This document shows, piece by piece, positions 51,854 to 63,722 of a DNA stretch of 64,000 nucleotides. A model generated the notes under the pieces. That model saw only the letters and a program-made list of their open reading frames with translations. It had not been told where the DNA came from and searched no databases. Numbering within the stretch: the stretch's first letter is position 1; each line of letters starts with the position of its first letter. The position numbers were made by a program, and so were the translations under genes. Source of the stretch: Cryoendolithus antarcticus (lineage: Eukaryota; Ascomycota; Dothideomycetes; Cladosporiales; Cladosporiaceae); assembly GCA_002077065.1 (NCBI GenBank), contig NAJO01000006.1, positions 62,001 through 126,000 of the forward strand. Direction: 5' to 3'.

Positions 51854-54289
51854 ATGACTGTCGCTGTTGACAAGGAAAACATCCCGCCCCTGGCGAAGGG
51901 ACCCAAAGGACGACTCTACGGCGGCACGCCCCAATCAGTCGACCGCCTAATCAAGCCATTCAAATGCCCAGGAGCGCAGACGAGCAAGCGAGTGTCAGAG
52001 AAGCCAGCGCGAAAGCGCCGGAAAGTCGACTATGGTGGAGGTGACGGTGAGATCGAGGATGGCGACAAGCCCTACACCAACGATGACAGACTTGCACTGG
52101 CAACGAGAGATATCAATAAGTTCCCCGTCTTCAAGCCCAAGGACCGGGACAGCTCCTTCAGAGCGCGGTTCGCGGTGCCGCTCAAGAACAAGGACAGCAC
52201 AGCGTACAACTCATCAAGACCACCACCTCTACTTGGACTGAGAGCAGGGACGGTATATGTAGCGAAGGCGTTGCATGACCCGAGCGGCGAGTTCGCTATC
52301 GTGCTCTTCGATCCGACTGTGGATGGCAAGCCTGACCCTGCAGTGATCGAGGAAAGCGATAAGAAGCCCGATGGCAGCCAGAAAGAGAAGATGGACGTTC
52401 CGCTCATGCACAAGACTCTGGCCGAGATACTGGGCATCAAGAAGCAGATTGTAACAGATCGACCGAAGGTACCTGTGGTGATCGATCCTAGACTGGCGAA
52501 GGTGCTACGACCGCATCAAGTCGAGGGTGTGAAGTTCTTGTACCGGTGCACGACTGGACTGATCGACGAGAATGCTCAGGGGTGCATCATGGCTGATGAG
52601 ATGGGTCTAGGCAAGACGTTGCAGTGCATCACGCTGATGTGGACGTTGCTGAAGCAATCGCCTGAGGCTGGCAAGGGCACGATATCGAAGTGTGTCATTG
52701 CATGTCCTTCATCGCTTGTCCGCAATTGGGCGAACGAGCTGGTGAAGTGGCTTGGTCCGGATGCTATCGTGCCCTTCGCAGTGGATGGCAAAGCGTCGAA
52801 GGAGGAGCTCACGATGCAGATCAAGCAGTGGGGGTCAGCTACAGGACGATCGGTCACTCGACCGGTACTTATCGTGTCTTACGAGACGCTGCGGTTGTAT
52901 GCCCAGGAGATGGCGGGCATGCCGATCGGGCTGATGCTGTGTGATGAAGGCCATCGCCTGAAGAATGCGGAGTCGCAGACTTTCGAGGCACTCACCAGTC
53001 TCAATGTCAAAATGCGAGTCATTTTGTCTGGCACGCCAATACAGAACGACCTATCAGAGTACTTCGCCTTGCTGGACTTCGCGAATCCAGGCTACCTGGG
53101 CACACGACAAGACTTCCGCAAGCAATACGAGATACCCATTCTACGAGGTCGCGATGCTGCGGGCTCCGACAAGGACATCGCCAAAGGCAACGAGCGACTG
53201 GCCGAGCTGCTCACACTCGTCAACAAGTTCATCATTCGCCGAACGAATGACATTCTCTCAAAATACCTGCCAGTCAAGTATGAGCACGTCGTCTTCTGCA
53301 ATAACGCACCCTTCCAGATGGACCTCTACAACTACTTCATCAAGTCGCCAGAGATCCAGTCTTTGCTTCGCGGCAAAGGCAGCCAGCCTTTGAAGGCTAT
53401 TGGCATGCTCAAGAAGCTCTGCAACCATCCCGACCTCCTGAACCTCCCCGATGACCTTCCTGGCTGCGAGCAACACTACCCCGACGATTTCGTTCCAAAA
53501 GACGCTCGTGGCCGGGACCGCGACGTCAAGCCCTGGTACAGTGGAAAGATGCAAGTCCTTGCCCGTATGCTGGCGCGCATACGAGCGGACACGAATGACA
53601 AGATCGTCCTGATCTCGAATTACACGCAAACACTGGATGTCTTCGAGCAGCTCTGCCGCGCGAACAAGTATGGTTCCTTGCGGCTAGATGGCACGATGAA
53701 CGTCAATAAGCGGCAGAAGCTGGTCGACAAGTTCAATGACCCCAATGGAGAGGAGTTCGTCTTTCTCCTGTCATCGAAAGCCGGTGGTTGCGGGTTGAAC
53801 CTCATCGGCGCCAATCGCCTTGTGCTCTTCGATCCTGACTGGAATCCCGCGGCTGACCAGCAAGCTCTTGCTCGTGTGTGGCGAGATGGGCAGAAAAAAG
53901 ACTGCTTCGTCTATCGCTTCATCGCCACTGGTACAATCGAGGAGAAGATCTTCCAGCGCCAGTCACACAAGCAGTCGCTCTCCTCCTGCGTCGTGGACAG
54001 CGCTGAAGACGTCGAGCGCCACTTCTCGCTCGACAGTCTGAGGGAGCTGTTCCAATTTAAGGCCAACACTACAAGTGACACGCACGACACCTTCAAGTGC
54101 AAGCGCTGCAAGGCCGGGAAGCAGATCTTGAAGGCACCAGCTATGCTCTACGGCGATACCAGTACATGGAATCACTTCACGAATACTGAGGGTATGGCCG
54201 GGCCGTTGGGGAATATCCAGGACTTGCTGTTGAGACAGGAGTGTGATGGCAACGATGTAAGTGCGGTGTTCCAGTATATATCTCACTGA
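51854..54289 (+). CDS. RAD54: RAD54 Swi2/Snf2 DNA translocase for homologous recombination
   Basis: ATP-driven translocase that helps Rad51 in strand invasion. One exon, 811 aa from MTVAVDKENIPP; upstream in-frame codons start with GTG and are not used. After a disordered basic N-terminus (FKCPGAQ about 37, RKRRKVD), RecA-like motifs occur in order: LRPHQVEGVKFLYR (Q-like), ADEMGLGKT (Walker A, about 245), DEGHRLKN (about 363), SGTPIQNDL, then the second lobe SNYTQTLDVFEQL, LSSKAGGCGLNLIGANRLVLFDPDWNP and QALARVWRDGQKKDCFVYR (about 669). The end SAVFQYISH is typical of fungal Rad54. Confidence 0.97.
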   Translation: MTVAVDKENIPPLAKGPKGRLYGGTPQSVDRLIKPFKCPGAQTSKRVSEKPARKRRKVDYGGGDGEIEDGDKPYTNDDRLALATRDINKFPVFKPKDRDSSFRARFAVPLKNKDSTAYNSSRPPPLLGLRAGTVYVAKALHDPSGEFAIVLFDPTVDGKPDPAVIEESDKKPDGSQKEKMDVPLMHKTLAEILGIKKQIVTDRPKVPVVIDPRLAKVLRPHQVEGVKFLYRCTTGLIDENAQGCIMADEMGLGKTLQCITLMWTLLKQSPEAGKGTISKCVIACPSSLVRNWANELVKWLGPDAIVPFAVDGKASKEELTMQIKQWGSATGRSVTRPVLIVSYETLRLYAQEMAGMPIGLMLCDEGHRLKNAESQTFEALTSLNVKMRVILSGTPIQNDLSEYFALLDFANPGYLGTRQDFRKQYEIPILRGRDAAGSDKDIAKGNERLAELLTLVNKFIIRRTNDILSKYLPVKYEHVVFCNNAPFQMDLYNYFIKSPEIQSLLRGKGSQPLKAIGMLKKLCNHPDLLNLPDDLPGCEQHYPDDFVPKDARGRDRDVKPWYSGKMQVLARMLARIRADTNDKIVLISNYTQTLDVFEQLCRANKYGSLRLDGTMNVNKRQKLVDKFNDPNGEEFVFLLSSKAGGCGLNLIGANRLVLFDPDWNPAADQQALARVWRDGQKKDCFVYRFIATGTIEEKIFQRQSHKQSLSSCVVDSAEDVERHFSLDSLRELFQFKANTTSDTHDTFKCKRCKAGKQILKAPAMLYGDTSTWNHFTNTEGMAGPLGNIQDLLLRQECDGNDVSAVFQYISH

Positions 54290-54510
54290 ACGAGATTGGC
54301 AGCCGCAGGGGAGATGAGCGTTGGAGAGTCACCGTCGCTTCATACATCAATAGATTGCAGATCGCAGACATGCTGCTGCAAATCTCAATCCCATAAGTTG
54401 GGGTATCTGCCAGGTAGATTCCAAATGCCACGGGAGCAAATTGCCCAGTATTCCTCACTTCAGATATGTGGCCCATCGACCCAACCCAGCCCCAAACTCT
54501 TAACATGAGT

Positions 54511-56456
54511 TCACTTCAGCCCCGCAAACACTCCCTCATCCAAACCCCTAGCCACCAACTCCTCAGGCGTAACACTCTGCCGATGCCTCGTCCACTCCTT
54601 CTCATGCTGCCCATAAAGCGCCTGCACAGTCGGGCTCATCGTGCTCGCCCCGGCCAAGCTCTGCAGACTATTCCTCTTCGCAGCCCGACTCGTGCCGCCA
54701 TTCGCAGTATTGATCGTGCCCGCCAGACTCGTCCGGCTTGCTCGCCTGGCTGCCGCTTTCGCTGGATCCACTGGTGGCTTGATGGGGTTGGTGAGGTGGG
54801 ATTTGCTGGTGCGGGAGACGATGGATTGGGTTTCCGGGTTAACACTTGGGCGCAGGGTTTCGGCCAGGGAGGTGCGGCTGGGTGAGTTCAAGAGGATGCC
54901 GTTGGGCATTGGAGGGCTAGTGGAGCGAGCGAGATTGATGGCTGAGGCGTTGGGGGTGGTTTGGTAGGGGCCGTTGGGTCGGACGGACCCGGGACGGGAT
55001 GGTGGACCTTGGGAAGAGGCGCGTTGGCCGTTTGAATACATCATCTTGCTGGGTGATCGCGAGCGGTTGGGCGAGTCCGGGGAGATGGGTGAGAGGATCG
55101 ACTGTGGTGGTCGCATCGAGACTGGAGAGACTAGCGTTGGTGTCCCTCTGCCGGAGCCTGCAGCAGAGTTCACTGGACTGACGTTGCGGAATGATGCTGG
55201 TGGGCGCAAATCTTCTGTGGTAGGTACGTGGGGTGGTACACCAGCACCTGCCACTGACTGTCGTAGAGGAGACTCTGCGCGATCTTGCTGAGCTGCAAAC
55301 GCATTCCCTTGACGCGCCAGTGGTGACATATTTCGCGGCATGTCCGGGCTAGAATTCCGTGGTGACAGTGCGAAGCCTGGCAACGACCGCCGTTTCTTCT
55401 TCTTCTCTGTCGGCAGATCCGAGTTCTTGTATGTTCTTGACTTGACCACGGGAGGCTCCGCAGACATCTCATCCTCCTCCATGTCGTCCTCTGGTCCCAT
55501 AATGACCTCATGCTCTTCGTCCGCTTGTAAAATTGGGGGCAGATGTGCGGTGCTGGCGCTTTTGGGGAATCCGTTTGTGTACGGTAGATTCGAGGTCTGC
55601 AACTTCATGGGTCCTGGCGGACCGGGTGATCGCCCTGATCGCTCCTCAGAGGGTGGCTGTGCTTGAAACGTTTTCGTTGTGGGCACTGGAGGAGGTGCAG
55701 ATGATTGCTCCGAGACGCTGTTGCCATTAGGCTGCTCCACCACAGATGCACGGCTATAACTTCATGTCAGCACGACAACGCAAATCATCCTCTCATGCTA
55801 TGCTCACCTCTTCCGCCTGCCCAACCGCCCAGAGAGAAGCTTTCTCAGCCCTCGTGGTTGGCTTTCTGGAGGAGTTGCAGGCTTGCCCTGCACACAATCA
55901 GCATCTCTGCCTAGCAAAGCGCACTTTGAACATCGCTTACAGTTGGTCCCGATGATCCCTGACTACTGCTAGCACTCGAAACATTCTGCGACGGTGCCCG
56001 AACTGACCCGCCAGAGTTCAGCACGCTCATAGTGGGCGGTGCCCATCTTTCTTCATCCCCGCAGACAACAATATACCAAGCTACCTTTTCCTCAGGCGCG
56101 ACCTTATCCCTAAGATCCATCATAGCAGCCCACTGATCATTGCTCAGTCCCTTCCCGCGCACATCTTCCACATCAATCCCAAGCTTGATCTCCTCGCACA
56201 CATCTGCCACGTAGGCGTAGGGCTGGCTGGAAGCGCTGGAGGACACATCGTTGGGGTCGTACTGCTCGACAAAGCGCAGGTGGTGGAGATGCTCCATACT
56301 TTCGGGATAGAGCTCGTGGAAGTTCTGCAGGAGAGTCAGAGTGGTCTGAGGTGCCACGAGCCATTCTGCCGCCGCGTCGTCGAGATTCTGGAAGATGATG
56401 TGGACGCGAATCAGAGGGCGGGGCCAGCGGAAGCCATGGAGGAGGTAGACGGGCAT
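54511..56456 (-). CDS. Conserved fungal protein, possibly a developmental regulator
   Basis: Exons 55941..56456, 55808..55887 and 54511..55753 give 612 aa; the 80-nt middle exon (GKPATPPESQPRGLRKLLSGRLGRRK) is required for phase. The first 170 residues form a conserved globular part, MPVYLLHGFRWPRPLIRVHIIFQNLDD, AAAEWLVAPQTT, LRFVEQYDPNDV, VEDVRGKGLSNDQWAAMMDLRDKVAPEEKVAWYIVVCGDEERW, found widely in filamentous ascomycetes but of unknown chemistry as far as I know. The rest is a disordered Ser/Pro-rich tail with many SP and RS pairs, ending EWTRHRQSVTPEELVARGLDEG. Confidence 0.82.
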
Positions 56457-57363
56457 GGCCGCGTGACTTCGGAAATCCCTCGCTCAGCCTTGAGAAGGTG
56501 TGAGATAGAAGTCTCTGAACCACAATTTAGATGCAACGTCGAAGTCGAACAGAAGCCCAGTGTCCAGAGACACAGTACTCGGTGATCGTGTGCCCGCGCC
56601 GTGCTGCCAATCTGTGCGTCTTGGTCGCGAGTCTGTGCTCTCCCACAATATATTTGACCGGGAGACTCCTTGCTGCTCTGCTTTCTCGTCCGAGTGAATG
56701 CCTCGTATGATGGTCCTCGAGAGATTCCAGCACGCGCAAAGCGATGGTCTTCAGGCTCGGAATGACAGCAGAGATCGGCAGCGCGCGATCGGCGAGACTC
56801 GTCGTGAAACCTTCGAATCTCTGGTAGCCGTTGGGTTCTAGGGCGCTGGCCCGAGCGGGTCCGTTCGGGGAGTTTCACAACGGTGTAATGATGCGGCGCA
56901 AGTGTTTCACCTCGACACCTCCTTCCAAACGTCTCGAACGCCTGTTCCAGATGTTCAACACTGTCGTCAATGCCCGTCTGTATCAACAGAAAGACCAAAC
57001 CTCAGCCTCACGTGAGAAGACGGTGTCATACACGCCAGGCTACCACGTAAGGGCATTTCCCAATCCAATAAACACCGGAAAGCCTATCGACTCTCCGGTA
57101 ATGCATTAGCTAGCGCAATTCACGCCCAAGGCTGCTTACATACACGTCTCCCCGGCCGAAGCATCCCTGCCACTATGCACAAGGAGCTGAAATTGGCACA
57201 GACGAGCCAATGCAAGCATTAACTTTCTCGGCACATCTCGGCAGGGCACGCTGCTGGTGACACATTTCGCTCCACTGTTCTAGCTATTGCCGCTTTGGGA
57301 GTGAATGTACCTCACTCGTCGGGTACGAACTGAGGAATACGGCTTGAGGCGAGGAAAGCCAAC
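56457..57363. other. Divergent intergenic region
   Basis: About 900 bp between two divergent genes. A long minus-strand frame (56411..56998) overlaps the start of the neighbouring gene and has no domain. Confidence 0.45.
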
Positions 57364-58335
57364 ATGCCTCTTCATCTGCTGGGCAAGAAGTCCTGGAATG
57401 TCTACAATCCAGCTGCCATCGAGAAGGTGCGCCGCGATGAAGCCGATGCGGCCGCACGACAAGAGGCTGCAGAGCAGCGCATGCAGGACGAGGATGCGGC
57501 GAGGAGGATAGCTATATTGCGCGGCGAGCCTGTGCCCGATCTCGCACCCGTTGTAGATGAGGAAGTGCCAAGGCGGCATCAGGAGCATGACAGCAAGCCA
57601 AGGAAACGGAGGAAGCTGCGCGGCGAGGACGATACGGATGCTGATATTCGGTTCGCTCGCGAAGATGCGCGAGTTGGAGACAAGGTGAGGGAGGTGCTTG
57701 GGCCGACGCGGAAGACGGCGATCAGCGATGCGCCTCTGGTCGATCGTGCTGGGCACCTGCAGTTGTTACCTGTGCCGGACGAACGTACTACTCGGAAACT
57801 AGAGAAGAACGCCGAGGTGGAGGCGGAGAAAGCAAGGAAGCAAAAGAGAGAAGAGGACCTAGTGACTATGAAGTTCAGCAATGCCGCCGGGTACAAGAAC
57901 GGAATGGCGAAGCCGTGGTACGCTACTGGTACTGCCGGCCGGCGAGAGGACGCCATAGGCACAGCTTTAGGGGAAGCATCAGGTAAAGACGTCTGGGGCA
58001 ATCCAGACCCTCGTCGCAAAGAGCGCGAGCAAAATCGTGTAGTCAGTAACGACCCATTTGCGGCGATGCAACAGGCACAGCGACAGCTGAGGCAGAGTAC
58101 GAAGGACAAGGAAGTGTGGGAGCTGCAGCGGCAGAAGGACTTGCAAGCACTCAAGACTGCTGATGATGAACGGCGGAAGCGGCGGAGGAAGCATGAACAT
58201 CGCCGGCGTGACAACGTTGACGATCTGGAGGGCTTCGGTCTTGATGCTACGACTGACCGTAGTCGAGAGCACAGACGACATCGCCATCGTAGTCGCGAGA
58301 GGTCCTGTGAGCGAAACAGAAGAGAGCGAGAGTGA
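57364..58335 (+). CDS. CIR_N-domain protein, LENG1-like
   Basis: 323 aa, one exon. The N-terminus MPLHLLGKKSWNVYNPAAIEKVRRDEADAAARQEAAEQR is the Cir_N domain found in LENG1 and in spliceosome-linked proteins such as Cwc25. Coiled-coil and highly charged helices follow. A second conserved block KPWYATGTAGRREDAIG and DVWGNPDPRRKERE with NDPFAAMQQAQRQLRQ fits the LENG1 group. The C-terminus is RRR/RSRE-rich, like splicing factors. Nuclear role in RNA processing is inferred from the family. Confidence 0.8.
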   Translation: MPLHLLGKKSWNVYNPAAIEKVRRDEADAAARQEAAEQRMQDEDAARRIAILRGEPVPDLAPVVDEEVPRRHQEHDSKPRKRRKLRGEDDTDADIRFAREDARVGDKVREVLGPTRKTAISDAPLVDRAGHLQLLPVPDERTTRKLEKNAEVEAEKARKQKREEDLVTMKFSNAAGYKNGMAKPWYATGTAGRREDAIGTALGEASGKDVWGNPDPRRKEREQNRVVSNDPFAAMQQAQRQLRQSTKDKEVWELQRQKDLQALKTADDERRKRRRKHEHRRRDNVDDLEGFGLDATTDRSREHRRHRHRSRERSCERNRRERE

Positions 58336-58730
58336 GGTATTGAAAGCTGCTCATATGCACCAATGTTTCTGGAGGCAAGAGTGACCAGCACACCTGCATC
58401 CACACCTGCTTCCTGTGTCTACCCAAGTTTCGCCGTTGCAGAACTGCCTTGCTGCAACGAGTGCGGTAGCTGTTAAGCATGCAAGCATCGTGGGATGAAA
58501 CATACCGATCTTCTCACCGCCTGCGAAACCAATCATGTAATGTTGCCTCGCTCGAGCGCCTGGAAAGGCCGCTGTGGTCTGTCACAGCAGCGCATTCATA
58601 CATCGTTTGCGACTCGGATCAGATGTCCCCGTGTAAGTCATTTCATACGAGTCGTATATACGTGTCATGATATTTGCCACTATCCTCTTCCATATCCCTT
58701 TCTCTTTTGTGTCTGCGTAGATTCATCCGC
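58336..58730. other. Convergent intergenic region
   Basis: About 400 bp between the stops of the LENG1-like and xylanase genes. No feature recognised. Confidence 0.5.
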
Positions 58731-58911
58731 TTATACCGAAGTCGTCGCAGTCGCACTCACAGGACTCGTCGAGCTTGCGAATGTCGTCGGAACGGGCGTG
58801 GTCGCCACTGTTGTGGTCGTGACCGCCGCCACGGTCGTTGTCGTCGCTACCGTAGTAGTAGTCGTGCTAGCTTTAGTCGTCGTAGTAGTGACCTTCGTCG
58901 TAGTACTCAAT
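58731..58911 (-). repeat. Thr/Val-rich low-complexity coding repeat
   Basis: The 3' end of the xylanase gene is built of ACN and GTN codons ([20 protein letters not shown] and onward). Such tracts expand and contract easily and are likely O-mannosylated in the protein. Confidence 0.75.
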
Positions 58912-59971
58912 CTGGTGGTGCTGCTTCGCGGACACGTGCCGGCAGCGCGGGCGGTACGTCGAGTTGGCGTCGGCGTATTCGGCAGAGCAGTAGATGGTGC
59001 GGTGCCAACGGTGATTACAGCAGAGCCAGCGCCCTGCTGCGACTCGATGGCAATGTCAAGGTATTGCTGGGTGCCTAGCAAAAGACCTGCTGCTTTCCAG
59101 GCGGCGATGTGATTGGCGAGAGTTATTTGACCACCAGTATGCATTGTTGTTCGGACGGACCAGTACTGTGTCGAGTGAGTTTCTGTGCGAGAGGATGGAT
59201 GACCCACAATGGATGTCACATACCTGCTCGAAGTTCGTGTGGTCGCCGTCAATGGAGGCAGCATTGGTACGTTTCTTCTCCCAAACCTCATCTGACTCGG
59301 ATGTCAGTATGGATCACCATGTCTGTGCATCATGAAGCTTACAGGTACCACCATCGCTCTGTAGACAACCGTACTGGGTAGCGGAAACGTTGTCACTTGG
59401 GTTGTGGTTGCCCATTGCCTCGATGACTGCGACACAATCTATTAGCATGACGAGAATAAGAGCAGTCAGTAAGACCTACCGTAATACTCCACTAGAGGGT
59501 TGCGTGTCCAGCCGTACAGAGCGAGGTAAGCAGCCCCGGTCGTCTGGAACGTGCCTGTGTAATTGACGACGCTGAGCACGGTCAGCTGCCGGACATGAGC
59601 AGGGTCGTCGCTACCTACATGTCGTTCGAGGGCCTATTATACCCACGTCCGTGAACACCATTGCCACCTGTGAGCGACCGTCAGCTTCAAGCACATCGCA
59701 TGGCATTAAATCTTGGCGGGAGTGCGTACCTGGCGGGTTGTTCCATTTGACGTTGAAGACCCCGTTGGCACCTGTGCAGATCAGATATACTGCTTTTATA
59801 GCGAGACTAGAGCTGCGCACCCGTCGTAAAGTTAACGTCGGCGTAGTCGTTCGTCCATGCCTGGACTGAATTTGGCAAAGCTCTCCTAGCTAGGGCAGCG
59901 CGGGCTTCGATGACTCCGGCGGCGACGCTTGAGACGGCAGTGAAAGCAGTGAGAAGGAGTGAAGACTTCAT
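58731..59971 (-). CDS. GH11 endo-1,4-beta-xylanase with Thr-rich tail
   Basis: Seven exons: 59821..59971, 59730..59771, 59619..59667, 59480..59571, 59343..59426, 59224..59291 and 58731..59165. Every junction is in phase and the product is 306 aa. Signal peptide about 1-19 ([19 protein letters not shown]), then a short propeptide ending in RR. The GH11 core is unmistakable: [40 protein letters not shown] (nucleophile Glu109), [19 protein letters not shown] and [17 protein letters not shown] (acid/base Glu203). Downstream is a 75-residue tail rich in Thr and Val with no cellulose-binding module. Secreted; cleaves xylan. Confidence 0.94.
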
Positions 59972-62091
59972 CTTGAAAACAGTCACAATTGAAAGGACTC
60001 GAGTGTGGAATGAAAGTTGTGGCGGAACGACCTACCCTCTTCTCATATACGCGGGGCTCCTTTGGTCGAATCAGCTCTCCTACCTTTGAACACCAGCAGC
60101 ACTCAGCGATGCCTAGTGTCGACTCTACACTCCACTACCTCAATCTCGCAGCATGAATGCCTAGCCAGAGGGTCCATATGCGCTTGTAGCACTGTACTGC
60201 GGGTACCTGCAAGTCGTGTTGGTCGTGTCTTTACCCGGCTGCGAGTGAATCCTCTGGAGTGTCGAAGTTATCGCGGTATGCGTCGTAGACAGCAGGATAA
60301 ATGCTGCAGGAGGCATCACCCGATGAGGCTGACCTCAGCTCTAGCTCGAGACCGGTAGGCGGATTTGGCGATCTTTAACTAGTCTCCTGCGGCTTCATAT
60401 GGAAGCAATCTGGCTTGGTGTGTTGTTCGACAACGTTCACCAGCAGGATGATCGCGCCATGCGTGTTCGGTTCCTGGAGCTATTTCTGGCAAACACAGTC
60501 GAGCTGTGTGGCTGCAGGCAACGGCGAGCCCCATAGTAGCAGAGCGGTCCGCGAGCTGTATCGAGATTGAGCCAGATTGCTGTGCAGACGTTGCAAGCAG
60601 GTGTTGCGTGCAGCGAAGGCGTAGAGAGGGTCGAGACGCTGCGCGCAGTCCACTAGCCCAGCTGTCGGGTTCGCAAGCCACGTGAGCCGTGGCAACACAA
60701 GCCCTACAACCCGGACGTCGTCCCGCAGCCGACGAGTAGCGCGGGACCTGAACCGCTATCAGTGTCAGAAGCCACTCAGCCTGCTCATGAGCCGCCTGCA
60801 GAGGCGCGTAAGGACTCTTCGGGTGCAGATGCCGGCGACGTGAGAGGTGTGCGAACCCGGTCAGCACAGGTACGCCAGGATTGATTATCGAAGCCGTTCG
60901 TCCATCGATAGCTGTCGATGGCGCAGTATTGGCTGACAGCCGGCTTCGAAGTGGCTGCCAACAGGATTTGCAGCGTGCAGTCGGGAGGCGTGAAGTTCGA
61001 AGCGAGCAGGCATGATCAGCCGCATTGCCACACATTACTGGTCCTCACATGGAATGATCCAGGAAGGTCCGTTTTTCCATAGTGCCCAGACTTCAGTGTC
61101 AGCCAAGCTCTCACGCGAGCAGCAATCCTGCAGGTCTTGGTATTTGGTGTGGAGGCGATGAGACGCAGGCGAAAGGCGAGAGGTGAGGTGTCGGGCTCGA
61201 TAAGGAGTACATTGAGCACGGCTCGGGAGAGTGGATACTCGCGGTGGCTTCGTGCTATAGCAGACTAGGCGATGAAGGCAGTGGGCGAGCGTGGGGGTTC
61301 TGGATAGGCACAATAGGCATATCTGGGGTCTTCGAGTCCTCTGGCACCCCAGTAATGGAGATCAAGTTCGTTGACCACCAAGACCATCTTCGCCGACGCC
61401 AAGTACCGCAAGCTCAAATATCGCCCTCCTGACCTACGAGAAGTGTTCTCCCTAGCAAGCCCCATGAGGTTCAGTCTGAGGCGGCTGATTAGCGCCAACC
61501 TTATCACGCACTGAACGCAGCAAATCCAGACTCCAGCCCTATCTCCCATCGTACATTTCATCAACACTGCTCCCCAGCATCATGCAGCACGAGAATCCAT
61601 GCAGGATCACGAGGCCTTCAGACGCAGGGTGACAGCCACATTCGCACGAGTTCGTGTAAGCGGGCCGTCGAGAGCGCTGCCAGCGTGAAAGCCAAGCTCA
61701 ACCAAGCATCAGCCTGATCAACTCGAGGCGATCGACAATGGCCTTCCCTCACATTTTGCTTGGCTTCGTTTCGCAATGCAGCACTGCAATATACATGCGT
61801 CGGGGATTCTTCGCTTGCTGGGTTTGCACCGCCTGCAAGCAACGGATGATGCTCCCTTTGCGGAGCCTTCGAGATGTTTCGTGCGCCGCCAACTCGCGTT
61901 CGAGACCGGTAATATGGATCCCAATCAATGTGAGCTGAGAATGGGTCAGACGCACCTGGGTGTTGAGGCTGCCAGCGCGACCGTGAGCGTCGAGGATGCC
62001 TCCGGAGGCTCCATCATGTTGAAGTCTGTTAAAACGATCACAACATCCCTGAGCAGCTGGCCTGCAGTGTAGCCACTTTCACTACTTTGCA
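59972..62091. other. Long divergent intergenic region between xylanase and FAD oxidase
   Basis: About 2.1 kb, the longest gene-free stretch. A 218-codon minus-strand frame (60379..61035) has no domain and Arg/Ser/Ala-biased composition. At about 60545-60660 another minus frame (GLVDCAQRLDPLYAFAARNTC) faintly recalls island copy A, too weak to call. It presumably holds the two promoters; a CATATA near 60042 on the plus strand could be the xylanase TATA region. Confidence 0.4.
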
Positions 62092-63722
62092 ATGACATTC
62101 ATGAAGCATATTGCCCTCGCGGGTGTTCTAATCTCCCTCGCTACTGCCGGATCGGTGCATCGACGCGCAGCCATCGACGGCTGCTTGGCCAACTCCTCCG
62201 TTCCCGTTGATACGAAAGGATCGTCGACGTGGAACGCCGATATCAAACCTTTTAACCCTCGTCTCACCTACACGCCGGTTGCTGTGGCGGTGCCAACTAC
62301 GATAGCACAAATTCAAGCTGCTGTGAACTGTGGACGGCTATCTGGAGTGAAAGTCACTGCCAAGTCCGGTGGTCACTCATACGCATCCTTCGGATTGGGT
62401 GGCGAAGATGGGCACCTCATGATCGAGCTAGATCGCATGTTCAATGTCACCGTCAATAGCACCAGCAACATCGCCATCGTACAACCTGGAGCCAGACTCG
62501 GTCATGTTACGAATCAGCTGTACAGCCAGGGAGGGAGGGCGATATCGGCAGGAACATGTCCTGGGTGAGTTGACTGTAATGTCCGTGGCGGCGAAATTGA
62601 CTGACATCCATCAGCGTCGGTGTTAGTGGCCACTCACTACATGGTGGCTATGGCATGAGCTCACACAAGTACGGCCTTGCTACCGACTGGATCGTCGGTA
62701 TGACTGTAGTCCTTGCGAACGGAACAATTGTGCACACCTCTGCGACTGAGAAACCCGATCTGTTCTGGGCACTCAGAGGTGCCGGCAGCAATTTTGGCAT
62801 CGTAGCGCAGTACGAATTCAACACCTTCGCCGCGCCATCCCAAGTCACCTACTTTAACATGAACTTCAAATGGAACACAACAACCGCACCGGGCAATCTA
62901 GCTGCATTGGAGAACTACACCAAGACTTTCATGCCAGCTGATCTTACAATGCGTGCATTTGTGTCGAGTGGGTCTTCTTACTTCGAGGGCATGTTCTTCG
63001 GCAATGCAACTGGATTGAGGGCTGCTCTTCAGCCCTTGCAGAACAAGACTGGCTTGGTGTTGGCTTCCACGACGACCACGACTTTCCTGAATGCTTTCTC
63101 GCACTACGCAAACGCTGCAACGGACCCGACGACGCCATACTCATTCGTGGGTCATACTCACTGTGTTCTGTGTCAGCATATACTGACCCTGATATCAGCA
63201 ACAAACGTTCTACTCGAAGAGCTTGATGTTGAAGGGCCTCAACGGCACTGCCGCCAAGAACTTTGTGAACTATTGGTATGCTTGCCCCTGATCTGCCATA
63301 AACCACCCAGTCTAACGCGAATTGCCAGGTACAACGTTGGGCCTACGAATAGACGAGGCTGGTGGTTTCAGCTCGACCTTCACGGCGGCGCCTTCTCCGG
63401 CGTCACCAACGGCGATCACTCCTTGTCATCATACGCCCACCGCGACAAGCTGTATCTCATCCAGTTCTACGACCAAGTCTACTCCGGCTCGTACCCATCT
63501 GATGGCTACCCTTTCTTGGACAACTTCGTCTCCAACACAACTGCGAGCTTGGCCGCGAGCGATTGGGGCATGTATATCAACTACGCCGACAATCGTCTCA
63601 GCCAGACGGCAGCTCAGAGTGCGTACTACGGATCGAGTTTACCAAGATTGCAAAAGCTGAAGGCGGCATATGACGGTGGATTGACTTATACAAATCCACA
63701 AGGTATTCTCCCGGTAGCGTAG
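62092..63722 (+). CDS. Secreted FAD-linked oligosaccharide oxidase (AA7/BBE-like)
   Basis: Exons 62092..62564, 62615..63146, 63199..63275 and 63329..63722, introns 50-53 bp, 491 aa. Signal peptide about 1-20. The FAD-binding PCMH domain has AKSGGHSYASFGLGG (His95) and, across the first splice, SAGTCPGVGVSGHSLHGGYG (Cys156); these two residues are the expected bicovalent FAD attachment sites of glucooligosaccharide oxidases. Also present: LFWALRGAGSNFGIV. The BBE-type C-terminal part has WWFQLDLHGGAFSGV and INYADNRLS with YGSSLPRLQKLKAAYD. It oxidises C1 of oligosaccharides; the neighbouring xylanase suggests xylo-oligosaccharides. Confidence 0.93.

Noticed and set aside
56411..56998. 195-codon minus-strand frame
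   Set aside because: Overlaps the first exon of the conserved fungal gene in another frame and has no domain.
60545..60660. Frame with GLVDCAQRLDPLYAF, faintly like island copy A
   Set aside because: About ten identities over 35 residues and no continuation; could be chance.
60379..61035. 218-codon minus-strand frame
   Set aside because: Low-information Arg/Ser/Ala composition, no recognisable motif.
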